Origin: Longimicrobiales bacterium
GTDB taxonomy: Bacteria > Gemmatimonadota > Gemmatimonadetes > Longimicrobiales > Gaopeijiaceae
Length of the DNA: 64,000 nt
NCBI GenBank assembly: GCA_951828585.1
Contig: OX639991.1
Coordinates: forward strand, 3,070,576-3,134,575
Direction: 5' to 3'
Made by a program: the position numbers and the translations under genes. The notes beneath the pieces were generated by a model. The model made no database searches and was not told the DNA's origin. It saw only the letters and a program-made list of their open reading frames with translations. Positions 39,909 to 48,572 of this stretch are shown piece after piece (the first letter of the stretch is position 1; every line of letters begins with the position of its first letter).

Positions 39909-42149
39909 TCACCCGTTCAGCGCCTCCAGTACACGTTCGGGAATGAAGGGCATGTGGCGCAGCGGCCGTCCCGTGAGCGCCGCGAAGGCGTTGGCGACTG
40001 CACCGGCCGCCACCGGTACGCCCGGTTCGCCGAGTCCCATCGGAGGTTCGTTCGAGGGAATGAAGCGAACCTCGATGTCGGGCATGTCGGACATGCGCAG
40101 GATCGAGTAGTCGTGGAAGTTGGACTGTTCGACCCGGCCGTCGCGGAGGGTGAGCCGCTCGAGGAGCGCTGTGCTCAGTCCGTTGACGATGCCGCCTTCG
40201 ATCTGCGCGCGGGCGTTGCGCGGCTGCACGACGATCCCGCCGTCGGCCGCGCACCAGAAGCGGTGCACGCGAATCCTGCCGCTCTCTTCGTCCAGCGAAA
40301 TCTCGGCCACCCCGGCCGCCAGCGTGCCGCTCCGTTCCACGAAGGCGACGCCCCGCGCGCGTCCGCTCGGAGGTTGGCCACTCCAGCCGGCCATTTCAGC
40401 GACCTCGTCGAGGACCGCGACGGCGCGCGGTGAACCCCTGAGCAGCGTCCGCCGCAACACGACGGGGTCGATGCCTTCGCCGCGGGCGACATCGTCGATG
40501 AAGGCCTCGATCGCGAATTTATTGGGCCCGTGCCCGACGGCGCGCCAGTGCTTGGTGCGCACGCCGTGGCTGGCCCCCCGCATCTCGATCCGCTGATTCG
40601 GGATGTCGTAGTACTGGATGGAGATCCCCGACGCGAGCAGACCGCGGCCGTCCCCGACCACGGTGTGCGTCCACGCGGAGAGGTTGCCGCTCGCGTCCAT
40701 CCCGGCGGTCAGCCGCTGCAGCGACATCGGGCGGAAAGCCCCGTACTGGAGGTCGTCCTCGCGGGTCCATATCAGCTTGACCGGACGGCGGGCCGACCTG
40801 GACAGCTGCACCGCCTCGAGGATGTAATCCGCCATCGTGCGGCGGCCGAGTCCCCCGCCCAGGTAGCAGGGGTGGAAGGTGACCTGCTCCACGGCCACGC
40901 CGAGTTCGCGTGCGACCGCCGCCCGGGCCATGTCGGGCGCCTGCGTCCCGGCCCAGACCTCGGCGCCGTCACCCGCCGCGTTCACCGAGGCGACCGCGCC
41001 CAGCGGTTCCATCTGCGCGTGGTAGACGTAGTCGTTGAAGTAGTCGGCCTCGTAGCGCGTGGCCGCGGCCGCGATTGCGTCCGCCACGTCCCCGCGCTCG
41101 GAGAGCGGACGTCCCTGGCTGTCTCCGTCCGCGATTTCGGTGTATGCCTCGAGCCCCGCCACGCTGTCGAACCCTTCCGCCCGCGCCCCCCGGGCCCACT
41201 CGATCTCCATCGCGTCGCGCGCGGCGAACGCCTCCTCGACCGTCTCGGCGATCACGCCGACGCCGTAGTTCAGCCGGACCGTCCCGACCACGCCCGGCAG
41301 CGCCCGCACCTCGGCCTCGTTGAACGACGCCGGATTGGCTTCGTGAACGGGGGCCCGCGCAATCACCCCGTAGAGCATGTCCGGCACCTGCACGTCCAGC
41401 GCGTAGACGGCGCTGCCGTCGGTTTTGGCCGGGACGTCGTGGCGCGCCACCGAGTGTCCGATCAGCCGGAAGTCCTCGGGCGACTTCAGCTCCGCTTCGG
41501 TGACTTCGGGCAGCTCGGCCGGCACCTCGGCGAAGGCGGCGACCTCGCCGTACGAGATGCGGCGGCCGCTGGCAGCGTGCACGACCACGCCCGGCTCGGT
41601 CGCCAGTTCGCCCACCGGCACGCCCCACTCGCGGGAGACGTTGTCGAGCAGCACGCGCCGGATCTGCGCGCCCGCCACCCGCAGGTTCGTGTAGTAGCCG
41701 CGCACGGCCATGCTGCCGGCCGTCATCATCGAGCCGCCGCGTCCGCGTCCTCCGCCCCAGCCGCGTCCGTACACCCCGGGTTCGACCGGGGAATGCTCGA
41801 TCCGGACCCGTTCCCAGTCGGCGTCCATCTCCTCGGCGAGGATGACGGGGAGCGCCGTCATGGATCCCTGGCCCATCTCGGCGGCCGGGCTGTAGATGAG
41901 GACCTGGCCGTCGGTCGCGATCCGGACCCAGGCGCCGAAGGGGTGTTCCGACGGGGGGGCGCCCGGGGTCATCAGCGCGTCCAGGGCGTCGGCCGAGCCC
42001 GGGCGGTGGGCGGCGAGGCCGGCTGGGCCGAAGACGAGTGCGAAGGACAGGCCGCCGCCGGCCTGCTTGAGGAAGGTTCTTCTGGAAGGGGAGGTCTTGG
42101 GGGGTGATTCGGGGGCCTCGCGGGGTGGGGACTGCGTGCGCGCGTTCAT
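39909..42149 (-). CDS. Molybdenum hydroxylase large subunit (isoquinoline 1-oxidoreductase beta-like)
   Basis: 746 residues from ATG 42149. A twin-arginine signal (SRRTFLKQAGGGLSFALVF) predicts export to the periplasm. The Mo-binding subunit features are EMGQGSMTALPVILAEEM, YALDVQVPDMLYGVIARAP, CYLGGGLGRRTMADYI and PMGLGEPGVPVAAGAVANA (the catalytic Glu region). It overlaps the 2Fe-2S subunit gene by four bases (ATGA). The pair probably oxidises an N-heterocycle or aldehyde with a c-type cytochrome as acceptor; the substrate is unknown. Confidence 0.88.
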   Translation of the reverse strand: MNARTQSPPREAPESPPKTSPSRRTFLKQAGGGLSFALVFGPAGLAAHRPGSADALDALMTPGAPPSEHPFGAWVRIATDGQVLIYSPAAEMGQGSMTALPVILAEEMDADWERVRIEHSPVEPGVYGRGWGGGRGRGGSMMTAGSMAVRGYYTNLRVAGAQIRRVLLDNVSREWGVPVGELATEPGVVVHAASGRRISYGEVAAFAEVPAELPEVTEAELKSPEDFRLIGHSVARHDVPAKTDGSAVYALDVQVPDMLYGVIARAPVHEANPASFNEAEVRALPGVVGTVRLNYGVGVIAETVEEAFAARDAMEIEWARGARAEGFDSVAGLEAYTEIADGDSQGRPLSERGDVADAIAAAATRYEADYFNDYVYHAQMEPLGAVASVNAAGDGAEVWAGTQAPDMARAAVARELGVAVEQVTFHPCYLGGGLGRRTMADYILEAVQLSRSARRPVKLIWTREDDLQYGAFRPMSLQRLTAGMDASGNLSAWTHTVVGDGRGLLASGISIQYYDIPNQRIEMRGASHGVRTKHWRAVGHGPNKFAIEAFIDDVARGEGIDPVVLRRTLLRGSPRAVAVLDEVAEMAGWSGQPPSGRARGVAFVERSGTLAAGVAEISLDEESGRIRVHRFWCAADGGIVVQPRNARAQIEGGIVNGLSTALLERLTLRDGRVEQSNFHDYSILRMSDMPDIEVRFIPSNEPPMGLGEPGVPVAAGAVANAFAALTGRPLRHMPFIPERVLEALNG

Positions 42150-42625
42150 CGTGTCCTCCCGGCTGGCGCGGCGCTCACGGCCGAGGCGCGTTCGATGGCG
42201 CGGATGATCCGGCCGTAGGTCCCGCAGCGGCAAAGGACGCCGTCCATGTGGCTTACGATCTCGTCGCGCGTCGGCGACGGGTTGGCCGCCAGCAGACTCG
42301 CGGCCTGCATGAGCTGGCCCGACTGGCAATATCCGCACTGCGGCACCTCCTCCTCGATCCAGGCTTGCTGGAGTGCGTGGGACCGGTCCGGCGAGAGGCC
42401 TTCGATGGTGGTGATCTCCCTCCCCTCGACTCGCGACAGGCGGAGGCGGCAGGAATGCACCGGGTCGCCGTCGAGGTGGACCGTGCAGGCGCCGCACTCC
42501 CCGACTCCGCAGCCGAACCGGGTCCCGGTCATGCCGAGTCGTTCGCGCAGGACCCAGAGGAGCATCGAGTTGCGGGGAGCGTCGCTGGTGACGGGGTTTC
42601 CGTTGAGGGTGAAGGTGGTGGCCAT
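42146..42625 (-). CDS. 2Fe-2S subunit of molybdenum hydroxylase (IorA-like)
   Basis: 159 residues from ATG 42625; the frame is open upstream but that part is not homologous. The plant-type ferredoxin cluster is GCGVGECGACTVHLDG...C and the second cluster is CGYCQSGQLMQAAS with CRCGTYGRI. It passes electrons from the Mo subunit and is translationally coupled to it. Confidence 0.9.
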   Translation of the reverse strand: MATTFTLNGNPVTSDAPRNSMLLWVLRERLGMTGTRFGCGVGECGACTVHLDGDPVHSCRLRLSRVEGREITTIEGLSPDRSHALQQAWIEEEVPQCGYCQSGQLMQAASLLAANPSPTRDEIVSHMDGVLCRCGTYGRIIRAIERASAVSAAPAGRTR

Positions 42626-42719
42626 GAGCGGTTCCCGGGTGTGGGGAGTTTGGTGAGCTGGTTCGAAGCTATAGGGGGGTGGGGGCGGCGACAACGGGGT
42701 GGGTGGGGTGGCCGGGGGT

Positions 42720-43005
42720 GTGGTGTTCCCGCGTGCGTGCGAACCACATGGGAGGGGACGATATGGGTGCTCCGCCGGGGACCCGACCCCGTGGGGGAAG
42801 CCCTGGACCTGGCGGATGTGGGGGAGGGCGAGCCGGGACCGATCGATGTCCTCGGCGCGGAGGGCCGCTACCTCGGCACCTTCGCACCGGAGGAAACGCC
42901 GCTCCCGCGTGCCTTCGACCCGGGCGGCCTCGTCGCCTTCGTCGAACGGACGAATACGATGTAGCCTCGATCGTCGTGAGACGACTCCCGGAGGCGGTTC
43001 GGTAA
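42720..43005 (+). pseudogene. C-terminal remnant of a six-bladed propeller gene
   Basis: On the plus strand the DNA encodes EGTIWVLRRGPDPVGEALDL, then GPIDVLGAEGRYLGTFAPEE and FDPGGLVAFVER, before a frameshift near 42950. In the next frame it ends TDEYDVASIVVRRLPEAVR at a TAA (43003-43005). This matches the last two blades of propeller lipoproteins like the one at 37.9-39.1 kb. No upstream part of the gene is present. The fragment is divergent from the hydroxylase genes. Confidence 0.6.
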
Positions 43006-43021
43006 GTTTCACCGACGTCCT

Positions 43022-43138
43022 GGCAGCCCGTGGGCAGAATCCCCCCGGCATTCGACCGGCGATGCATCCGCGTTGGGCACTTCGCTTCACCTGCTCACGC
43101 TGCAAAGATAACATTACGTTATGTAATGTTTGATAGTT
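43022..43138 (-). repeat. Dispersed repeat with ATTAC/GTAAT dyad, copy B
   Basis: Read on the minus strand this matches 15461-15575: an AACTAT box, then the dyad AACATTAC-ATAAC-GTAATGTT (8-base arms). After about 45 bases come ATCGCCGGTCGAATGCCGGG and ATTCTGCCCACGGGCTGCC. A 28-base piece (CAGCCCGTGG then CAGAATC and CCCCGGCATT) is also found at 5876-5903. Copy B lies immediately before the 5' end of the group II intron. Confidence 0.55.
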
Positions 43139-43389
43139 AGTGCGCCGTGGAAAGGCGCGCTTTCCTGGTGGGTGCGAATCCCACCCAGCTATCGCTCCGG
43201 CTGGTAGCGGCCAGAGCGGTTCATGGAGGTAACGACATGGGCTGAAGCACTTTGGCGAGAAGGGCCGCCTTGGGCGGCTCAGCGACCATGCAGGCCGGAA
43301 CGCGAGTGAACGCCGAGCAGGCCTCGTATGTGGACGCCCCCCGGTTGGCAAGCCTGACTTCGGGTCGGGGTGGGCGGTAGTCAGGTCAG

Positions 43390-43688
43390 GTACAGTCGTA
43401 TGTGCGGCCTCTTGATGCGGCGCTTCCTGGCCGCGGGCCCGTATGGTGTTCGTGAGATCGGATCCAAATCGAAACGGCGGGCTGTGTGGCCCATCGAGGC
43501 CTACTGGTTTTTCCGACCCCGTCTTGTCGACCGTTTTCCCCTACCCCTGTCCGGCGTCCTGCCTGCACTCTCCAGCTGGGACCTCCTCAGCTCGCGCCCA
43601 TGTGGGTGGTCGAGCCGTCATGCCCCGAAGATCTGGTCTCTGTATCCTCCTCTGGATTTTGGGTCTTAGCTCTTAGCCACCCGTCACT
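43390..43688. other. Unassigned sequence within the intron/IS110 boundary
   Basis: About 300 bases between the intron 5' region and the IS110 transposase stop. Open frames here show no recognisable protein family. It probably contains intron domain I sequence and the left end of the IS110 element, whose tip could not be placed because this family has no reliable terminal repeats. Confidence 0.4.
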
Positions 43689-44756
43689 TCACTGATCTGA
43701 CCCGCAGCCCTGTTGTGCGGCTGTCAACGGCGGCTGTCGCTCTGGGGCCCTGTAGCTCTCCCCTTTGACCGTCACGGCCCAGATGATGCGTGCCATCCGA
43801 TTGGCCAGGGCCACTGCGACTACCTTCCTGGGCTTCTCGTTCAGCATGCGGGCAAGCCAGGGGTCGGTGACGTTCTTGCGCCGAATGGCACTCGATATCA
43901 CAGCCGTCGCTCCCAGATAGAGTAGCCTCCGTATGTCGCGCTGACCCATCTTCGTGATTCGCCCCAGCCGCTGGCGGCCACCCGTCGAAGATTCGCGCGG
44001 CGTGAGTCCGACCCATGCCGCAAAGTGACGTCCGTTTCGGAAGGACTCCATCGGTGGCGCAAAGGTGTGGACCGCCATCGCCGTGAGTTCTCCCACCCCC
44101 GGGATCGTCATCAGGCGCGCGAGCTGCTCATCGTCCCTCACGATCCGACGGATCTCCCGGTCCAGCTCATCGATTTCCACGTTCAGATCCCCGATCCGCT
44201 CGATCAGTAGGCGGATGGCGGGGGGTGCCGGCGCCGGGAAGTGCTCCTCACGCGCGACGAATGCCTCCTCCAGCCTTTCGACGTTGTGGATCCCGAGTGG
44301 AACGACCAGACCGAACTCTGCCAGATGACCCCGAAGCGCGTTAATCGTCTGGGTGCGCTGCTGCACGAGCAGCCCCCGGCTCCGGAACAACACCGAGCGC
44401 GCCTGCTCCTCCTCGGTCCTGACGGTCACGAACCGCATCGTCGGGCGCTGGGCCGCCTCGACGATCGCTCCCGCGTCGTTGGCATCGTTCTTCTGCCTCT
44501 TCACGTAGGGCTTCACATACACCGGGGGAATCAGCCGGACCTCGTGGCCGAGCCCCAGGATCATTCGTCCCCAATGGTGAGCGCTCGCGCAGACTTCCAT
44601 CACGACCCTGCAGGCGGGCTGCCCGCCGAGAAACGTGAGCACCTTCGAGCGCGTGAGCTTCCTGCGCAGCACTGGCTCACCATCCGCTGTTGCCCCGTGC
44701 AGCTGAAAGTACCGCTTCGAGATGTCGATGCCGATGACACTGACCACTTTATCCAT
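43689..44756 (-). CDS. IS110-family transposase (DEDD)
   Basis: 355 residues. The N-terminal RuvC-like DEDD domain starts VVSVIGIDISKRYF, with VVMEVCASAHHWGRMI and KRQKNDANDAGAIVEAA. The C-terminal transposase_20 domain has MTIPGVGELTAMAVHTF and HFAAWVGLTPRESSTGG with the serine region. In this family the element is directed by a bridge RNA from a flanking non-coding region; the 110 bases upstream (44757-44870) could hold it, but this was not resolved. Confidence 0.9.
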   Translation of the reverse strand: MDKVVSVIGIDISKRYFQLHGATADGEPVLRRKLTRSKVLTFLGGQPACRVVMEVCASAHHWGRMILGLGHEVRLIPPVYVKPYVKRQKNDANDAGAIVEAAQRPTMRFVTVRTEEEQARSVLFRSRGLLVQQRTQTINALRGHLAEFGLVVPLGIHNVERLEEAFVAREEHFPAPAPPAIRLLIERIGDLNVEIDELDREIRRIVRDDEQLARLMTIPGVGELTAMAVHTFAPPMESFRNGRHFAAWVGLTPRESSTGGRQRLGRITKMGQRDIRRLLYLGATAVISSAIRRKNVTDPWLARMLNEKPRKVVAVALANRMARIIWAVTVKGESYRAPERQPPLTAAQQGCGSDQ

Positions 44757-45225
44757 GGAACCTCCGCCGTTCGTGGACCGGAACGCACCGCGTGTGCATT
44801 CTCCTCACCAGGCGTATGTTTGCACCCGGTGTAGGGGGGCGTCCACTCCATCGAAACGGTTATTGCGGAAGTCGACCCTCCTGTCAATAGGGGAAGGCCG
44901 TCGGTCGGCCGGGATGCCCGTCGAGGAAAGGGGCCTCAGGTGTGGAGGGATGACGGAGGAGCGAAAGCCTGCGGGAGTGGCTTTGCCTACGAACCCCGCG
45001 TGAAGGGGCGGAGAGTTCCGAAGCATCACATGCGTAAGCGAAGGGGCCGGGCCGAATGGAGGCTCGGTGCCGCCGGGGCGTGAACAGGCCCGGCGGCGCG
45101 ACGGCGAGGGACACCGCGCGGGTGAAGCCGTGCAGCCTCTGGAAGCCGGAGGAACGCAAGCCACCGGCACCGTGAGTGTGACCCCGAACCGGCGTTCCGC
45201 GTGCGAGTGGCATGATCCCACTGGA
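44757..45225 (+). other. IS110 upstream flank and intron body, no gene
   Basis: No convincing coding frame. The first 110 bases or so are the non-coding flank of the IS110 gene. From about 44870 the sequence is rich in complementary GC blocks and GNRA-like loops (for example GGAGCGAAAGCC and TGCGTAAGCG), as expected for group II intron domains I-III leading into domain V. Confidence 0.4.
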
Positions 45226-45241
45226 GAGCCGGATGCGGGAA
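45226..45241 (+). ncRNA. Group II intron domain V, 5' half
   Basis: GAGCCGGATGCGG plus GAA: the 5' strand of a domain V helix including the AGC catalytic triad, ending in the apical loop. The strand that should pair with it is found at 50336-50351, beyond an inserted element. Confidence 0.8.
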
Positions 45242-45327
45242 TTATGTTGCGGTCCCTATTATGTTGCGGACGGGTCGTATCGTATTGCTGGACATGGGGA
45301 TGCGCCATATGGCCGCAACATAATATT
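45242..45327 (+). repeat. Left terminal inverted repeat of the RIT element
   Basis: 86 bases. It contains the motif TTATGTTGCGG twice in direct orientation (45242 and 45259) and once inverted (CCGCAACATAA, ending 45323), which look like recombinase binding sites. Confidence 0.88.
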
Positions 45328-45384
45328 CTGACGAACGCCCGTTGCCTATGATCCTGCCTCCACCCCTGCAAAGGAGGCACGATC

Positions 45385-46623
45385 ATGTTCGAGGACCTGT
45401 TCATCGATCGCGGTGCGATCGCCCGCTATCGCGTCGCGCCGCTGCTGAGAGAGCGGCTGAGTTACCTGCGGCATCGTGCGCAGGAGGGGGCACGGCCGCT
45501 CACGCTGCGTAGGATCGCGGCGACTCAGCTCACCCTGATTCGTTTTCTGGATCTGCATGAGGGCGAGCGTGTCAGCGTGCCCCGGGTCGAGGCGGCGGCC
45601 GACCGCCGATCGAGTTGCTCGGCACAGCCGATAGAGCGTCAGGCTTTCGTCAGTCGTGCGGTGCAATGGCTGCGTTTTGCGGATCTGCTCGAAGACCCTG
45701 CACAGGCTGCTCCGCGGCGGCGGCACGCTCACGTCAGCGAGGTCACGATCTTCAGGGAGTGGATGCGCAAGGAACGCGGATGGTCCGAGGCGACGATCCG
45801 CAGCAGCAGCCGCACGACGGATCGTTTCTTCGACTGGCTTGACGAGTGGGGCACGGCCCTGGGCGCGGTCGTTATCTCCGACATCGACCGGGCGGTCGCG
45901 CGCTGGCACGCACGCGGCTGCGGTCGGCTCACGATCCGCAACTACGGACAGCGTCTGCGCACCTTCTTCCGGTTCGCCGAACACCAGGGCTGGTGTAGCC
46001 CGGGGCTGGCCGACGGGATCATGCCGACGCGGTTCCATCCCGGCGAGACGCTTCCGAAGGGACTCAACCGGGACGAGGCGCGACGCCTGCTCGCAACGTC
46101 CGAAGGCAACCGGCCGGTCGACGTGCGTGACCGGGCCATCCTGATGGTGCTGATCGCGTACGGATTGCGCGCCGGTGAGGTCGCCGGCCTGCGGCTCGAT
46201 GATCTGGACTGGGAAGAGGAGACGCTGCGGGTACGCCGCTCCAAGTCGGGATGCACGCAACACTATCCGCTCTCCCGCGGCGTCGGACAGGCAATCGTGC
46301 GTTACCTCACCGAGGTTCGTCCGATGCGCCCGGAGAGGGCGCTGTTCTTCACGCTGATCACTCCGATTCATCCGGTAGACCGGAACGTAGTGTCGGGCAT
46401 CGTCCGAAGACGCGTGGATAGGCTTGGGATCACTGGCAAGCGTCGCGGTGCCCATGCACTGCGCCACGCCGCAGCGCAGCACCTGCTCGACCGTGGCCTC
46501 TCCTTCAAGGAGGTCGGCGACTACCTCGGCCACCGCAGCACCTCGTCCGCCGCCGTGTACGCCAAGCTGCAGCTCAGCACCCTCCGCGAGATCGCCGACA
46601 TCGATCTGGAGGGGCTGGCATGA
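45385..46623 (+). CDS. RIT tyrosine recombinase A
   Basis: 412-residue tyrosine recombinase. The N-terminal SAM-like core-binding region (about 115-220) precedes the catalytic domain with Arg in IAYGLRAGEVAGLRL, the HALRHAAAQHLL box and the GHRSTSSAAVYAKL box with the nucleophilic Tyr. It is preceded by GCAAAGGAGG and overlaps the next gene by four bases (ATGA). First of three recombinases that are translated as a unit. Confidence 0.9.
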   Translation: MFEDLFIDRGAIARYRVAPLLRERLSYLRHRAQEGARPLTLRRIAATQLTLIRFLDLHEGERVSVPRVEAAADRRSSCSAQPIERQAFVSRAVQWLRFADLLEDPAQAAPRRRHAHVSEVTIFREWMRKERGWSEATIRSSSRTTDRFFDWLDEWGTALGAVVISDIDRAVARWHARGCGRLTIRNYGQRLRTFFRFAEHQGWCSPGLADGIMPTRFHPGETLPKGLNRDEARRLLATSEGNRPVDVRDRAILMVLIAYGLRAGEVAGLRLDDLDWEEETLRVRRSKSGCTQHYPLSRGVGQAIVRYLTEVRPMRPERALFFTLITPIHPVDRNVVSGIVRRRVDRLGITGKRRGAHALRHAAAQHLLDRGLSFKEVGDYLGHRSTSSAAVYAKLQLSTLREIADIDLEGLA

Positions 46624-47573
46624 TGCTCCGGGATGCAGTCAACGACTATATCGCCTGGCGCCGTGCCCACGGCGCGAAGTTCGACAGCGGGGCACGCCTG
46701 TTGTACCTGTTCCTTGAGCATGTCGATGGCACCATCGGCTGCGACACCGTCGTCCAGGCCGACGTTCTCGATTTCCTTGCCGGCAGGGGTCCGCTTACCC
46801 GGTACCGCGCCAACAAGTACGGTGCCTTGGCCGGCTTCTACCGCTACGCGATCAGCCGCGGCCATCTGACCCGGTCGCCGCTTCCAGCACGCAATAGCGA
46901 GCCGAGACGATCGCGCTCGGTACCGCCTTACGTCTATTCCCGCAACGAGTTGCAGCGCCTGTTCGACGCCATCGGTATCAGTCGGCAGGGTTCGCATCAG
47001 ATCGACGCCGACACTCTGCGGACGCTGCTGTTGCTGCTCTACGGCGCAGGGCTGCGCTTCGGCGAGGCCCGGCACCTGACCCTCGACGATGTCGACCTGC
47101 CCGATGCGCTGCTGACCATACGCAACACCAAGTTCTACAAGACCCGCCTCGTTCCCGTCTGCCCGAAGCTTGCCGACGCGCTGGGTGCCTACGCCGCCAA
47201 GCGCGCCGAACGCCCCTTTCCCAGGGGCACCGCCTCGACCTTCCTCGCCGATCGCGACGGTACTCCTCTGGCCGAGCGCACGACCCGCACCGCGTTCGCC
47301 AAGCTGCTCAAGGTTGCCGGGATCGGGCCTCCCGGCGACGGACGGCGAGCTCCGTGCCTTCACTCCCTGCGCCACGCAGCAGCCGTTCACCGGCTGGAGT
47401 CCTGGTACCGGCAGGGTGCCGATGTCCAGCGACTGCTGCCTGCTCTCTCCGTCTGGCTCGGGCACACCAAGCTCGACGGCACCCGGGCCTACCTCTCGAT
47501 GACGCCCGAGCTGCTGCAGCAGGCTTCGGTCCGCTTCAACGCCTACGTCAACGGAGGAGACAACCATGAGTAG
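46620..47573 (+). CDS. RIT tyrosine recombinase B
   Basis: 317 residues with the catalytic Arg in LYGAGLRFGEARHLTL, the HSLRHAAAVHRLE box and WLGHTKLDGTRAYLSM with the Tyr. It is coupled to recombinase A by ATGA overlap and to recombinase C by an 8-base overlap. All three in the trio keep their catalytic residues, so the element could be functional. Confidence 0.9.
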   Translation: MMLRDAVNDYIAWRRAHGAKFDSGARLLYLFLEHVDGTIGCDTVVQADVLDFLAGRGPLTRYRANKYGALAGFYRYAISRGHLTRSPLPARNSEPRRSRSVPPYVYSRNELQRLFDAIGISRQGSHQIDADTLRTLLLLLYGAGLRFGEARHLTLDDVDLPDALLTIRNTKFYKTRLVPVCPKLADALGAYAAKRAERPFPRGTASTFLADRDGTPLAERTTRTAFAKLLKVAGIGPPGDGRRAPCLHSLRHAAAVHRLESWYRQGADVQRLLPALSVWLGHTKLDGTRAYLSMTPELLQQASVRFNAYVNGGDNHE

Positions 47574-48561
47574 CCCCCGCACCCTCGGTCCCTGGCTCCG
47601 CCGCTTCCTCACCGAGCACATCGTCACCGAGCGCAACCTCGCCCGCAACACCCAGAAGAGCTACCGCGACACCTTCCTCCTCCTCCTGCCGTTCGTCGGC
47701 ACCAGGATCCGCAAACCGGTCGACCGGATCGCGATAGAGGACCTCACGTCCCGGCGCGTGCGCCAGTTCCTCGACCACCTCGAGGAGGACCGTGGCTGCT
47801 CCGTGCAGACTCGCAACCAGCGGCTATCGGCGATCCGCGCATTCGCACGCTTCGTCGCCAGTCGCGATCCCGCCCAAATCGAGTGGACCGGCTGTATCCG
47901 GGCGATCGCCTCGAAGAAGGCGGCGCCGAAGCCGATCGGGTGGCTCACCAAGACCGAGATGGCCGAACTGCTCGAGGCGCCGAACCGCCGAACGCCCAGA
48001 GGCCGGGTCGAACACGCCCTCCTCCTCTTCCTCTACAACACCGGCGCGCGCGTCTCCGAAACGACGCACCTCGTCGTGGACGATCTGCAGATCGGACGAC
48101 GCGACGGCGCACATGCGCTCGTCAACATCCGTGGCAAGGGCAGAAAAGAGCGGCAGTGTCCGCTGTGGCCGCGGACCGAAGCCGTGCTCGCCGAACTCGC
48201 GCAGGGCCAGAGAGCCGCGGACACCGTCTTCCTCAGCCGGCAACGAAGACCGTATACGCGGTTCGGCGTCTATCGGCTCGTCGAGCGCTCCGGGGCCCGC
48301 GCACCCTCGCTCGCCGGAAGACGGATCACGCCTCACATGATCCGTCACACGAGCGCCTGCCACCTGCTCCAGGCCGGGATCGATCTGAACACGATCCGTG
48401 CCTGGCTCGGACATGCCAGCCTCGACACCACCAACGTCTACGCCGAGATCGACATGGAGATGAAAGCCAAGGCCATGGCACTCTGCGATGCCACGGAGCC
48501 CGGACCAGATCGCCCGTGGAAGACAAGCAACGGACTCATGAGTGTCCTGACTGCACTCTGA
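47566..48561 (+). CDS. RIT tyrosine recombinase C
   Basis: 331 residues with a XerC-like N-terminal domain (ARNTQKSYRDTFLLLLPFV), the catalytic Arg in LYNTGARVSETTHLVV, the HMIRHTSACHLL box and WLGHASLDTTNVYAEI with the Tyr nucleophile. It ends four bases before the ISL3 target duplication, so the insertion spared the gene. Confidence 0.9.
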   Translation: MSSPRTLGPWLRRFLTEHIVTERNLARNTQKSYRDTFLLLLPFVGTRIRKPVDRIAIEDLTSRRVRQFLDHLEEDRGCSVQTRNQRLSAIRAFARFVASRDPAQIEWTGCIRAIASKKAAPKPIGWLTKTEMAELLEAPNRRTPRGRVEHALLLFLYNTGARVSETTHLVVDDLQIGRRDGAHALVNIRGKGRKERQCPLWPRTEAVLAELAQGQRAADTVFLSRQRRPYTRFGVYRLVERSGARAPSLAGRRITPHMIRHTSACHLLQAGIDLNTIRAWLGHASLDTTNVYAEIDMEMKAKAMALCDATEPGPDRPWKTSNGLMSVLTAL

Positions 48562-48572
48562 GAGAAAAATAT

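Noticed and set aside
43168-43186. tRNA T-arm-like sequence (GGTGGGTGCGAATCCCACC)
   Set aside because: No acceptor, D or anticodon arms fit around it; it lies just inside the intron 5' end and is better explained as an intron stem-loop.
42626-43351. N-terminal extension of the 2Fe-2S subunit to 43351
   Set aside because: The extension crosses a propeller remnant, a repeat and the intron 5' end; the ferredoxin domain starts cleanly at ATG 42625.
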